NCBI RefSeq assembly: GCF_011752565.1
Contig: NZ_VWXK01000006.1
Coordinates: 124,001 to 188,000, forward strand
Source of the DNA: Pantoea sp. Ap-967
GTDB lineage: Bacteria; Pseudomonadota; Gammaproteobacteria; Pseudomonadales; Pseudomonadaceae
Length of the DNA stretch: 64,000 nt
Direction: 5' to 3'
The stretch's first letter is position 1, and each line of letters starts with the position of its first letter. Shown here piece after piece: positions 1 to 10,689 of the stretch. The position numbers were made by a program, and so were the translations under genes. A model generated the notes under the pieces. The model did not search any database, was not told the DNA's origin, and saw only the letters and a list, made by a program, of their open reading frames with translations.

Positions 1-495
1 GAGCGCATGGTGGCCGAAGGTACTTTCCGCGAAGACCTGTTCTACCGTTTGAATGTGCTGAACCTGCAAGTACCGCCCCTGCGCGACCGCGGCCAGGACA
101 TCCTGATGCTCGCCCATTACTTCATGCAGCAGGCCTGCACGCAGATCCAGCGCCCAGCGTGCCGGCTGACACCCGCCACCCACTCGGCGCTGCTGGCCAA
201 CCCCTGGCCAGGCAATGTGCGCCAGTTGCAGAACGTGATTTTCCGCGCAGCGGCCATCTGCGAAAGCAACCTGGTGGATATCGGTGACCTGGATATCGCC
301 GGCACCTCGGTGGCCCGAGGCCAGGATGGCGAAGTGGCAAGCCTGGAACAGGCGGTGGGCGACTTCGAGCGCGAACTGCTGCAACGCCTGTACGCCAGCT
401 ACCCGTCCACCCGGCAGTTGGCCGGGCGCCTGCAGACCTCGCATACGGCCATTGCGCAACGTTTGCGCAAATACGGTATTCCGGGCAAAGGCTAA
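1..495 (+). CDS. gcsR: TyrR/GcsR-like sigma54-dependent activator, 3' part
   Basis: This is the last 164 codons of an enhancer-binding protein; the reading frame is open from base 1, so the start lies outside the window. The visible part is the end of the AAA+ sigma54-interaction domain (FREDLFYRLNVL, then PLRDR and the WPGNVRQLQN segment) and a C-terminal helix-turn-helix with the TyrR-type ending STRQLAGRLQTSHTAIAQRL. That HTH and the linked glycine-cleavage operon point to GcsR, the TyrR-like regulator known in P. aeruginosa to activate gcvH2 in response to glycine. Here gltS and an immunity-gene array separate it from gcvH, whose upstream region carries a matching sigma54 promoter. The family assignment is firm; the GcsR identity is inferred from context because the sensory domain is not visible. 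Confidence 0.8.
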   Translation, partial: ERMVAEGTFREDLFYRLNVLNLQVPPLRDRGQDILMLAHYFMQQACTQIQRPACRLTPATHSALLANPWPGNVRQLQNVIFRAAAICESNLVDIGDLDIAGTSVARGQDGEVASLEQAVGDFERELLQRLYASYPSTRQLAGRLQTSHTAIAQRLRKYGIPGKG

Positions 496-604
496 TCCTT
501 ATCGCGGAAAGCTTTCAGAAAAGCCCTACGGGCCTGGCCAATACTTCATCGAACACTGCTGCGAAAATGGCGTTCATCCCTGTTTGCTGGAAAGAACGCC
601 TCTC

Positions 605-1810
605 ATGCTGGAACTCGATTTCTACGGCACGCTGGTAGCCGCTTCTCTCGTCCTGTTGCTTGGGCATGGCCTGGTAAAGCGCGTGGCCATCCTGCGCACC
701 TACAACATTCCCGAGCCGGTGGCTGGCGGCCTGGTGGTCGCCTTGCTGTTGCTTGGTTTACGTAGCTTTGACCTGAAGGTGCAGTTCGACACCTCGCTGC
801 AGGCGCCGTTGATGCTGGCCTTCTTCGCCACCATCGGCCTGAATGCCGACTTCGCCAGCTTGAAGAAGGGTGGCCGGGTGGTGGGCATTTTCCTGCTCGC
901 GGTCACCGGGCTGCTGCTGGTGCAGAATGCCATGGGCATCGGCCTGGCCACGGCGCTGGGCCTGGACCCGCTGATGGGCCTGCTGACCGGCTCGATCACC
1001 CTGTCCGGCGGCCACGGCACCGGGGCGGCCTGGAGCACCACTTTCAGCGAGAAATACGGCCTGGCCTCGGCCTCGGAGCTGGCCCTGGCGTCGGCCACCT
1101 TTGGCCTGGTGCTGGGTGGCCTGATCGGCGGCCCGGTCGCCCGCCTGCTGATCAAGCGGGTCCAACTGCCCGGCGGCGAGCAGGCAGCGCCACACATGCC
1201 CAAGGGCTTTGAAGAGCCTGGTAAAGAGCGCCTGATCACGCCCTTGTCGTTTATTGAAACCCTGGCGTTGATTGCTGTCAGCCTGCTGGGCGGCACGCTG
1301 CTCAATGGCCAGCTGCAGGGCACGGCGTTCGAACTGCCGACCTTCGTTTGCGTGCTGTTCGTTGGTGTGCTGCTGCGCAACGGGCTGTCCGCCCTGGGCC
1401 TTTACCAGGTGTTCGAGCGGGAAGTGTCGGTGCTGGGCAATGTGAGCTTGTCGTTGTTCCTGGCCATTGCGCTGATGTCGCTGAAACTGTGGGACCTGGC
1501 AGCACTGGCCCTGCCCTTCCTGGTCATCCTGGCGGCACAAACCCTGCTGATGGCGCTGTTCGCCATCTTCGTCACCTTCCGGGTCATGGGCCGCAACTAC
1601 GATGCTGCGGTATTGGCAGCCGGCCATTGCGGATTCGGCCTGGGCGCTACGCCCACTGCCATCGCCAACATGCAGGCCGTGACCCACCGTTTCGGGCCTT
1701 CGCAGCTGGCGTTTCTGGTGGTGCCGATGGTGGGGGCGTTCTTTATCGACATCATCAACGTGATCGTAATCAAGCTGTACCTGGCGCTGCCGTTCGTTGC
1801 CGCAGGCTGA
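605..1810 (+). CDS. gltS: Sodium/glutamate symporter GltS
   Basis: An inner-membrane Na+-coupled glutamate symporter of the ESS family. The product is 401 residues, the usual length of GltS, and starts MLELDFYGTL, the typical GltS N-terminus. It consists almost entirely of hydrophobic helices in two inverted halves, with glycine-rich loops such as GSITLSGGHGTGAAW near residue 135 and AAGHCGFGLGATPTAIANM near 340. The open frame extends upstream to 284 but overlaps the preceding regulator, so the ATG at 605 with GGAAAG about 12 bases upstream is preferred. Its last ~180 bases plus downstream spacer were copied to 2499-2805, where the copy has decayed. Glutamate import next to a glycine/serine catabolic operon suggests an amino-acid-use locus; that link is inference. 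Confidence 0.93.
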   Translation: MLELDFYGTLVAASLVLLLGHGLVKRVAILRTYNIPEPVAGGLVVALLLLGLRSFDLKVQFDTSLQAPLMLAFFATIGLNADFASLKKGGRVVGIFLLAVTGLLLVQNAMGIGLATALGLDPLMGLLTGSITLSGGHGTGAAWSTTFSEKYGLASASELALASATFGLVLGGLIGGPVARLLIKRVQLPGGEQAAPHMPKGFEEPGKERLITPLSFIETLALIAVSLLGGTLLNGQLQGTAFELPTFVCVLFVGVLLRNGLSALGLYQVFEREVSVLGNVSLSLFLAIALMSLKLWDLAALALPFLVILAAQTLLMALFAIFVTFRVMGRNYDAAVLAAGHCGFGLGATPTAIANMQAVTHRFGPSQLAFLVVPMVGAFFIDIINVIVIKLYLALPFVAAG

Positions 1811-1856
1811 ACATTACCGTCGAATTCGAGCGCCTACCTCAGCCCAACACCGCCCC

Positions 1857-1971
1857 GGTAGGAGCGAGCGCAGCTCGCGATGGGGCGCGCAGCGGCCCCA
1901 CGTTTTCAGCTCCGCGGCTCGCAATGCCGGGGCTGCTTTGCAGCCCATCGCGAGCTTTGCTCGCTCCTACC
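1857..1971. repeat. REP pair (GGTAGGAGCGAGC family) in inverted orientation
   Basis: Two inverted arms, GGTAGGAGCGAGCGCAGCTC at the left and its near complement ending GCTCGCTCCTACC at the right, flank a second hairpin with GGCCCC/GGGGC segments. The element lies between the convergent ends of gltS and the first immunity gene. A truncated copy is at 2706-2805. Confidence 0.85.
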
Positions 1972-1980
1972 AGGCACCCG

Positions 1981-2002
1981 CCCCGGCCTCGATGGACCGG
2001 GG
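1981..2002 (-). terminator. Possible hairpin terminator after immunity gene 1
   Basis: CCCCGG and CCGGGG form a 6-bp stem about 15 bases past the stop codon of immunity gene 1. There is no clear T-run on the minus strand, so this is a weak call, supported by a related hairpin at the same place after the other immunity genes. Confidence 0.35.
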
Positions 2003-2017
2003 AGTTGCGAAGGGTGG

Positions 2018-2284
2018 TCAGGACTCCTTGAACCCTGGTAAGCCTTGCTCGGCTCGCCATTTCTTCACTGCCTCTACCACGCTTTGAGGGGAGTCCTTAA
2101 TTCCTACCTTGCTCGGATAGAAAATCAGATCAGAACCCAGTGGGTGCTCACATAACCGCTCGAACTTAATAATCCCATCCGTATGCTTCCGATCCGTCGG
2201 ATAAAGAACTGGATCACCATGATAAATGCCGTGTACAAGCTCAAGAAACTCGTGCTCTGTGTAATCCGAGATTCTATCTTTCAT
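2018..2284 (-). CDS. Colicin/pyocin DNase-type immunity protein 1 (orphan)
   Basis: An 88-residue acidic protein of the Im2/Im9/pyocin-S immunity family. Such proteins bind and block the nuclease domain of S-type pyocins and E-type colicins in the producer or in resistant bystanders. Visible family signatures are ISDYTEHEF (residues 5-13), the YPTDRKH turn near 28, HPLGSDLIFYP near 47 (the helix III hot-spot that is DLIYYP in Im9), and the C-terminal WRAEQGLPGFK. I chose the ATG at 2284 because AAGGAGAT lies about 9 bases upstream and the conserved N-terminus begins there; an open extension to 2395 runs into a REP element. Of the four copies it keeps the hot-spot best (F-Y). No nuclease toxin gene adjoins it. 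Confidence 0.9.
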   Translation of the reverse strand: MKDRISDYTEHEFLELVHGIYHGDPVLYPTDRKHTDGIIKFERLCEHPLGSDLIFYPSKVGIKDSPQSVVEAVKKWRAEQGLPGFKES

Positions 2285-2348
2285 CGCTTTCACATCTCCT
2301 TTTGATCCGCCACGTGAAATATTGCAGCGCGCTTGCGGGCAATAGCCC

Positions 2349-2437
2349 CTGTAGGAGCGGGCTTGCCCCGCGAACACCGGCGCAGCCGGTGCCATTCACC
2401 GCATTACCTGCTTCGCGGGTCAAGCCCGCTCCTACAG
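2349..2437. repeat. REP pair (CTGTAGGAGCGGGCTTGCC family)
   Basis: The inverted arms CTGTAGGAGCGGGCTTG and CAAGCCCGCTCCTACAG flank a small ACCGGC/GCCGGT hairpin. The element lies just upstream of immunity gene 1, so any promoter for that gene is either within this region or inside the short 2285-2348 gap. Confidence 0.85.
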
Positions 2438-2498
2438 AGTTCCCCGCTAAATCAGAAAGTTACGATTTCTTTCATAGAAGCGAGCAAAGTTTGCGATG

Positions 2499-2672
2499 CT
2501 TCCGGGTCATGGAACGCAACTACGATGCCGCAGTATTGGCGGCAGGCCACTGCGGGTTCGGCCTGGGCGCAGCCCCACTGCCATCACCAACACGCAGGCC
2601 GTGACCCACCGTTTCGGCCCCTCGCAGCTGGCGTTTCTGGTGGGGCCGATGGTGGGGGTTCTTTATCGACGA
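2499..2672 (+). pseudogene. gltS: Decayed duplicate of the gltS 3' end
   Basis: This segment closely matches gltS from about 1576 to 1750, starting CTTCCGGGTCATGG. It carries a one-base deletion (GCGCAGCCCC against GCGCTACGCCC in gltS) that shifts the frame, and a deletion of about 70 bases that removes the last codons and stop of gltS. After that deletion the match resumes with the gltS downstream spacer (GTCGAGCGCCTACCTCAGCC) and runs into the copied REP at 2706. The left edge abuts a degenerate REP-like stretch (GCGAGCAAAGTTTGCGATGC). It is a segmental-duplication scar and cannot encode a transporter. Confidence 0.85.
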
Positions 2673-2705
2673 AGTCGAGCGCCTACCTCAGCCCGACACC
2701 GCCCC

Positions 2706-2805
2706 GGTAGGAGCGAGCGCAGCTCGCGATGGGGCGCGCAGCGGCCCCAGGGTTTCAGCTTTGCGACCCATCATGCCGGGGCTGCGTTGCAGCCAATCGC
2801 GAGCA
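2706..2805. repeat. Truncated copy of the REP pair at 1857-1971
   Basis: The left arm GGTAGGAGCGAGCGCAGCTC and the internal GGCCCC/GGGGC hairpin are kept, but the right arm stops after AATCGCGAGCA instead of continuing to CTCGCTCCTACC. It is part of the same duplicated segment as the gltS fragment. Confidence 0.8.
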
Positions 2806-2815
2806 GTGAACACAG

Positions 2816-2843
2816 ACTCCCCAGCCTGGAACGGCCGGGGAGT
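2816..2843. terminator. Hairpin after immunity gene 2
   Basis: ACTCCCC and GGGGAGT form a stem with a 14-base loop that can partly pair. It lies just past the stop codon of immunity gene 2, and TTTTAT follows on the plus strand, so it may act in either direction. A degenerate copy follows immunity gene 4 (about 3885-3915). Confidence 0.5.
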
Positions 2844-2855
2844 TTTATAGGTAAG

Positions 2856-3122
2856 TCAATAATCCTTAAAACCCGGTAAGCCTTGTTCGGCTCGCCATCT
2901 TTTAACCTCCTTTACTACATCCGCAGGAGAATCTTTAATTCCCACTTTTCTAGGCCGAAAAATCACATCAGAGCCAGAAGGATGTCCCGAGAGCCTCTTG
3001 AACTCCAGTATCCCCTTCGTATGCGCCCGATCCGTCGGATAAACTCTAGGATCAGCGTGAAATATCGCATAAACAAAATCAAAAAATTCTCTTTCAGTGT
3101 AATCAGATATCAGCCTTCGCAT
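2856..3122 (-). CDS. Colicin/pyocin DNase-type immunity protein 2 (orphan)
   Basis: An 88-residue member of the same immunity family, starting MRRLISDYTEREFFDF, with YPTDRAHTKGILEF in helix II, HPSGSDVIFRP in helix III and the WRAEQGLPGFK ending. By hand count about 65 of 88 residues match immunity protein 3. The hot-spot aromatic pair of Im9 (Tyr-Tyr) is Phe-Arg here. AGAAGG lies about 8 bases before the ATG. The gene is visibly more AT-rich than the metabolic genes around it. Its upstream flank (from the ATG through the REP) is nearly the same as that of immunity gene 3, and its downstream flank resembles that of immunity gene 4. Confidence 0.9.
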   Translation of the reverse strand: MRRLISDYTEREFFDFVYAIFHADPRVYPTDRAHTKGILEFKRLSGHPSGSDVIFRPRKVGIKDSPADVVKEVKRWRAEQGLPGFKDY

Positions 3123-3170
3123 AAAAATTACCTTCTATGGAAAATTCGTAAGTCTCTGATTTAACCGTAT

Positions 3171-3221
3171 CCTGTAGGAGCGGGCTTGCCCGCGAACACC
3201 GGCAAAGCCGGTGCCATCCAC
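3171..3221. repeat. Single REP unit with hairpin
   Basis: CCTGTAGGAGCGGGCTTGCC is followed by GCGAACACCGGCAAAGCCGG. It is part of the spacer upstream of immunity gene 2; a related unit sits at 3748 upstream of immunity gene 3. The rest of the 3123-3431 gap is duplicated spacer with no gene that I can support. Confidence 0.75.
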
Positions 3222-3386
3222 CGCGCCGCCTGCTGGGTCACCACTTACGGAAAACCACACCGGTCAACCTGCCCACCTGTCGTCCTAGAAGGAGCAAAGC
3301 TCACGATACGCCGCTCGCGACGCTCAATCCCCAGCATTACAAATGCCAAGATTTTTGTTCATCCCAAAAAATTAATTCGCTGACAC

Positions 3387-3420
3387 CAAAAATTCCCCAG
3401 CCTGTTTGGGCCGGGGAATT
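3387..3420 (-). terminator. Rho-independent terminator after immunity gene 3
   Basis: AATTCCCC pairs with GGGGAATT around a GC-rich loop, and on the minus strand the hairpin is followed by TTTTTGG. It lies 12 bases past the stop codon of immunity gene 3, so that gene can be transcribed and terminated on its own. Confidence 0.7.
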
Positions 3421-3431
3421 CCGGAGGGTGA

Positions 3432-3698
3432 TCAGGACTCCTTGAATCCCGGTAGGCCTTGCTCAGCTCGCCATCTTTTGACCTCATTTACAATATCAGT
3501 CGGGGTATCCTTAATTCCGACTTTACTAGGTCTAAAAATTAGATTGGATTTCGCTGGATGCTCTGCTAGACGTTCAAACTCCAGTATTCCTTGCGTGTGA
3601 GCCCGGTCGGTCGGATAAAGCCTAGGGTCACCCTGATAAATCGCATCCACTATTTCAAAAAATTCTTCCTCTGTGTAATCAGATATTAGCCTTCGCAT
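3432..3698 (-). CDS. Colicin/pyocin DNase-type immunity protein 3 (orphan)
   Basis: An 88-residue immunity homologue, MRRLISDYTEEEFFEI at the start, YPTDRAHTQGILEFERL in helix II, HPAKSNLIFRP in helix III and the invariant WRAEQGLPGFK end. The helix III motif differs from the usual SGSDL (here AKSNL), including loss of the Asp that is conserved in Im proteins, so its nuclease specificity should differ or be lost. The ATG has AGAAGG upstream, the same leader as immunity gene 2. Its own terminator follows. Most differences from protein 2 fall in helices I-III, the region that sets specificity in the family. Confidence 0.9.
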   Translation of the reverse strand: MRRLISDYTEEEFFEIVDAIYQGDPRLYPTDRAHTQGILEFERLAEHPAKSNLIFRPSKVGIKDTPTDIVNEVKRWRAEQGLPGFKES

Positions 3699-3747
3699 AA
3701 ATTACCTTCTATGGAAAAATTCGTAAGTCTCTGACGTAGCCGTATCA

Positions 3748-3800
3748 CTGTAGGAGCGAGCTTGCCCGCGAACACCGGCAGAGCCGGTGCCATCCACCGC
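3748..3800. repeat. Single REP unit with hairpin (copy of 3171-3221)
   Basis: CTGTAGGAGCGAGCTTGCCC followed by GCGAACACCGGCAGAGCCGG. Together with the downstream stretch (ACCACACCGGTCAACCTGCC) it repeats the spacer found upstream of immunity gene 2, showing that immunity gene and spacer were duplicated as a unit. Confidence 0.75.
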
Positions 3801-3925
3801 TTATGGGAAACCACACCGGTCAACCTGCCTACCTGTCGTCCTGGAAGGAGCAGAGCTCACGATACGCCGAGAGCAGTGAACACAGACTCCCCAACCTGAA
3901 ACGGCCGCGGCGTTTTATAGGCAAG

Positions 3926-4189
3926 TCAAGAATCCTTGAAGCCCGGAAGGCCCTGCTCGGCACGCCATCTCATTACTTCATTCAGCATGGCTCGCGGAGC
4001 ATCTTCAATACCGAATTTTTTAGGTTTAGATATAAGATCAGACCCGACCGGATGACCAGTCAATCGTTCAAAATCGATAACTGCATCTATATGGGATCGC
4101 TCCGTCGGATACAAATACACATCCACTCGATAAATACCATTTAAAAAATCATAAAATTCTTTTTCTGTATAATCAGAAAACTGCCTCAT
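3926..4189 (-). CDS. Colicin/pyocin DNase-type immunity protein 4 (orphan, most divergent)
   Basis: An 87-residue homologue starting MRQFSDYTEKEFYDFL. It keeps SDYTE, YPTERSH, HPVGSDLI and WRAEQGLPGFK, but the hot-spot pair after SDLI is Ser-Lys, so both aromatic residues that anchor Im9-type complexes are absent. AGAGGGA lies about 7 bases before the ATG. It is the most AT-rich of the four genes and the first one next to the gcvH control region, read away from it. Its downstream flank (GCAGTGAACACAGACTCCCC) repeats that of immunity gene 2. It could be a functional variant for another nuclease or a decaying copy; the open frame is intact. Confidence 0.87.
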   Translation of the reverse strand: MRQFSDYTEKEFYDFLNGIYRVDVYLYPTERSHIDAVIDFERLTGHPVGSDLISKPKKFGIEDAPRAMLNEVMRWRAEQGLPGFKDS

Positions 4190-4461
4190 AAACCAATCCC
4201 TCTATCCGTGCATATCAACATGAAACATCGTAGAATGTATAATTATATTACAACACCCTATACCGCCCCACCTTCGCTGACGTCCGGGAATAAGTCTACC
4301 CTCAGTTCTATTGGCATACAGACGATCCGGCACTATTGGGAAACTTCCCACGCAACAATGTATTCCGTACTACAAAGTTGCTCTTATTCCAGTCACATCT
4401 CGATCAGAACGGCAGGCCTGCCAGATGGCATGTTGCGACGCCAGTATCGATTTCGATACAT

Positions 4462-4479
4462 CGTAACGAAAACAATACA
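4462..4479. promoter_or_regulatory. Candidate activator (GcsR-like) site, distal
   Basis: CGTAACG-AAAA-CAATACA resembles the TGTAACG-N4-CGTTCCG type of site that I recall for GcsR, mainly in the left half. It sits about 150 bases upstream of the sigma54 promoter. A perfect palindrome GTATCGA-TT-TCGATAC lies just before it at 4444-4459. Confidence 0.4.
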
Positions 4480-4541
4480 CACCCCCTTGTCGCCGTAATC
4501 CAAGGGTTTGATCCTCAAGTTCTTTCCCTCGCCTTCCTAAC

Positions 4542-4559
4542 TGGAACGTATTCATTCCA
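4542..4559. promoter_or_regulatory. Candidate activator (GcsR-like) site, proximal
   Basis: TGGAACG-TATT-CATTCCA is an 18-bp near-palindrome with the spacing and half-site pattern of the GcsR type site; ACTGGAA and TTCCAGT make it extend one base further. It lies 63-80 bases upstream of the -24 element, a usual enhancer position. The right half (ATTCCAGTCACA) is repeated exactly at 4386-4397. Confidence 0.55.
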
Positions 4560-4590
4560 GTCACAAAAGAGACCTCACTAAAAAACAACA

Positions 4591-4603
4591 TAACTTATTG
4601 ATT
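4591..4603. promoter_or_regulatory. IHF binding site
   Basis: TAACTTATTGATT matches the reverse complement of the IHF consensus WATCAANNNNTTR at every defined position. It lies between the proximal activator site and the sigma54 promoter, where IHF bending is expected. Confidence 0.6.
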
Positions 4604-4621
4604 TATATGGGTTTATAATGA

Positions 4622-4638
4622 TTGGCCGCATTATTGCT
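4622..4638 (+). promoter_or_regulatory. Sigma54 (-24/-12) promoter of the gcv operon
   Basis: TTGGCCGCATTATTGCT carries GG and GC exactly 10 bases apart, as in TGGCAC-N5-TTGCW. The expected start site is near 4649, giving a leader of about 55 bases before gcvH. A TATAAT at 4614-4619 lacks a credible -35 and is not favoured. The rest of the 4190-4703 gap, apart from the candidate sites listed, holds no gene that I can support. Confidence 0.75.
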
Positions 4639-4703
4639 TAGCATTCCTCACCCCAAGAGCGCGGGCCCACCGCGCCCAACGTCCTGCTTCCCGAGGAATC
4701 CCC

Positions 4704-5087
4704 ATGAGCGAGTTGCGTTTCACCGAAGATCACGAATGGCTGCGCGTCGAAGCCGACGGCAGCGTCACCGTAGGCATCACCGCCTATGCCCAGAACGCCC
4801 TTGGCGATGTGGTCTATGTGCAACTGCCGGAGCTGCAGCATTACGACAAGGGTGCCGAAGCCTCCACCGTCGAATCGGTGAAGGCCGCCAGCGGTGTGTA
4901 CATGCCCCTGGGCGGTGAAGTGCTTGCCGTCAACGATGCGCTCAACGACAGCCCTGAGCTGGTCAACGAAGACCCGCTGGGCGAAGGCTGGTTCTTCCGC
5001 TTCAAGCCGGCCGACATGGCCGAAGTCGGTGCCCTGCTCGACCAAGACGCTTACGACCGCCTGATCAAAGCCAACGACGACGCCTGA
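4704..5087 (+). CDS. gcvH: Glycine cleavage system H protein
   Basis: The lipoyl-carrier protein that shuttles the aminomethyl group between the P, T and L proteins of the glycine cleavage complex. It is 127 residues, the usual length, and shows the lipoylation segment [11 protein letters not shown] with the modified lysine at residue 60. AGGAATCCCC precedes the ATG. It is the first gene of a four-gene operon (gcvH, gcvP, sdaA, gcvT) behind a sigma54 promoter, and gcvP starts 11 bases after its stop. The L protein is not encoded here and would come from elsewhere. Confidence 0.97.
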   Translation: MSELRFTEDHEWLRVEADGSVTVGITAYAQNALGDVVYVQLPELQHYDKGAEASTVESVKAASGVYMPLGGEVLAVNDALNDSPELVNEDPLGEGWFFRFKPADMAEVGALLDQDAYDRLIKANDDA

Positions 5088-5098
5088 GGAACCAGACC

Positions 5099-7954
<2,856 letters not shown>

Positions 7955-7983
7955 TAGCTTAACCGGCAAGGCTGCAGGCATGG

Positions 7984-8070
7984 TGTAGGAGCGGGCTTGC
8001 CCCGCGAAGAAGCCGGCGCGCTACATGGCACCGGCTTCGCCGGTGTTCGCGGGGCAAGCCCGCTCCTGCA
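7984..8070. repeat. REP pair inside the gcv operon
   Basis: TGTAGGAGCGGGCTTGCCCC and GGGGCAAGCCCGCTCCTGCA form inverted arms around GGCACCGGCTTCGCCGGTG. It fills most of the gcvP-sdaA gap. Confidence 0.85.
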
Positions 8071-8110
8071 AGGCCCTTCGATAAACTGGCAAACCGGTAG
8101 GGAGATCATC

Positions 8111-9487
<1,377 letters not shown>

Positions 9488-9513
9488 CCCGACAAACAAC
9501 CAAGGAGTCATCG

Positions 9514-10635
9514 ATGTCCGAAACACTGCAAAAGACCCCACTGCACGCCCTGCACCTGGAACTGGGCGCGCGCATGGTGCCGTTCGCCGGCTTCGACATG
9601 CCAGTGCAGTACCCGCTGGGGGTACTCAAGGAGCACCTGCACACCCGCGAACAGGCCGGCCTGTTCGACGTCTCGCACATGGGCCAGATCATCCTGCGCG
9701 GCGCCGACGCGGCTGCCGCCCTGGAGAGCCTGGTGCCCGTAGACATCATCGACCTGCCGGTGGGCATGCAGCGCTATGCCATGTTCACCAACCCGCAAGG
9801 CGGCATTCTCGACGACCTGATGGTCGCCAACTTGGGTGACGACACGCTGTTCCTGGTGGTCAACGCCGCCTGCAAGGAACAGGACCTGGCCCACCTGCAG
9901 CAGCACATCGGTGGCCGCTGCGAGGTGCAGCCGCTGTTCGAGCAGCGTGCCCTGCTCGCCCTGCAAGGCCCGGCAGCGGTAAAGGTGCTTGAGCGCCTGG
10001 CGCCGGAAGTGGCCGGCATGACCTTCATGCAGTTCCGTCCGTTGACCCTGCTGGGCCAGGCCTGCTACGTCAGCCGCTCGGGCTACACCGGTGAAGACGG
10101 CTACGAAATTTCGGTGCCTGCCAGCGCCGCCGAAGCCCTGGCCCGGCGCCTGCTGGCCGAGCCTGAAGTGCAGCCAATCGGCCTGGGCGCACGCGACTCG
10201 CTGCGCCTTGAGGCCGGCCTGTGCCTGTACGGCCATGACATGGACAGCAGCACCACGCCGATCGAAGCCAGCCTGCTCTGGGCCATTTCCAAGGTGCGCC
10301 GCGCCGATGGCGCCCGTGCCGGTGGTTTCCCCGGCGCCGAGCCGGTGTTCGCCCAACAGCAGCAAGGCGTGGCACGCAAACGGGTCGGCCTGCTGCCACA
10401 GGAACGTACGCCGGTGCGCGAAGGTGCAGAGATTGTCGATGCCGGCGGCAAAAGCGTTGGCAAAGTGTGCAGCGGAGGTTTTGGCCCGACGCTCGGTGCG
10501 CCGGTGGCAATGGGTTATATCGATAACGAACATGCCGCGCTCGACACGCCATTGTTCGCCTTGGTACGCGGCAAGCAAGTTGCCTTGAAAGTCAGCAAAA
10601 TGCCTTTCGTTGCACAACGTTACTACCGGGGTTGA
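9514..10635 (+). CDS. gcvT: Aminomethyltransferase, glycine cleavage T protein
   Basis: Transfers the methylene group from aminomethyl-lipoyl-GcvH to tetrahydrofolate, releasing ammonia. The 373-residue product starts [21 protein letters not shown], with the folate-binding N-terminal segment [14 protein letters not shown] and DVSHMGQI, and the conserved [11 protein letters not shown] stretch near residue 190. CAAGGAG lies 9 bases before the ATG. It begins 26 bases after sdaA and is the last gene of the operon; a strong hairpin follows at 10657-10689. Confidence 0.96.
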   Translation: MSETLQKTPLHALHLELGARMVPFAGFDMPVQYPLGVLKEHLHTREQAGLFDVSHMGQIILRGADAAAALESLVPVDIIDLPVGMQRYAMFTNPQGGILDDLMVANLGDDTLFLVVNAACKEQDLAHLQQHIGGRCEVQPLFEQRALLALQGPAAVKVLERLAPEVAGMTFMQFRPLTLLGQACYVSRSGYTGEDGYEISVPASAAEALARRLLAEPEVQPIGLGARDSLRLEAGLCLYGHDMDSSTTPIEASLLWAISKVRRADGARAGGFPGAEPVFAQQQQGVARKRVGLLPQERTPVREGAEIVDAGGKSVGKVCSGGFGPTLGAPVAMGYIDNEHAALDTPLFALVRGKQVALKVSKMPFVAQRYYRG

Positions 10636-10656
10636 AGGTGTGACCTGAGGTTTTTT

Positions 10657-10689
10657 GGCAGGTTCGGCATATTCGATTTCGAACCTGCC
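10657..10689 (+). terminator. Hairpin after gcvT
   Basis: GGCAGGTTCG and CGAACCTGCC form a perfect 10-bp stem with a 13-base loop. A T-run precedes rather than directly follows it on the plus strand, so it may be a terminator with a weak U-tract (CAATAACTTTT) or an RNA-stabilising hairpin. Confidence 0.5.

Noticed and set aside
284..604. Upstream extension of the gltS frame
   Set aside because: It overlaps the end of the regulator gene in another frame and has no resemblance to GltS, whose normal start is at 605.
1857..1971. Insertion sequence with inverted ends
   Set aside because: The inverted arms are REP sequences seen throughout the window; there is no transposase and no target-site duplication.
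3186..3383. Possible toxin remnant between immunity genes 2 and 3
   Set aside because: The 65-codon plus-strand frame runs through a REP and spacer that is duplicated elsewhere; it shows no nuclease motif such as H-N-H.
4208..4591. Small open frames of 73-96 codons in the immunity 4-gcvH gap
   Set aside because: They lack ribosome-binding sites and recognisable sequence, and overlap the candidate regulatory sites of the gcv promoter.
4614..4619. TATAAT as a sigma70 promoter for gcvH
   Set aside because: No acceptable -35 lies 16-18 bases upstream, and an excellent sigma54 promoter starts 3 bases later.
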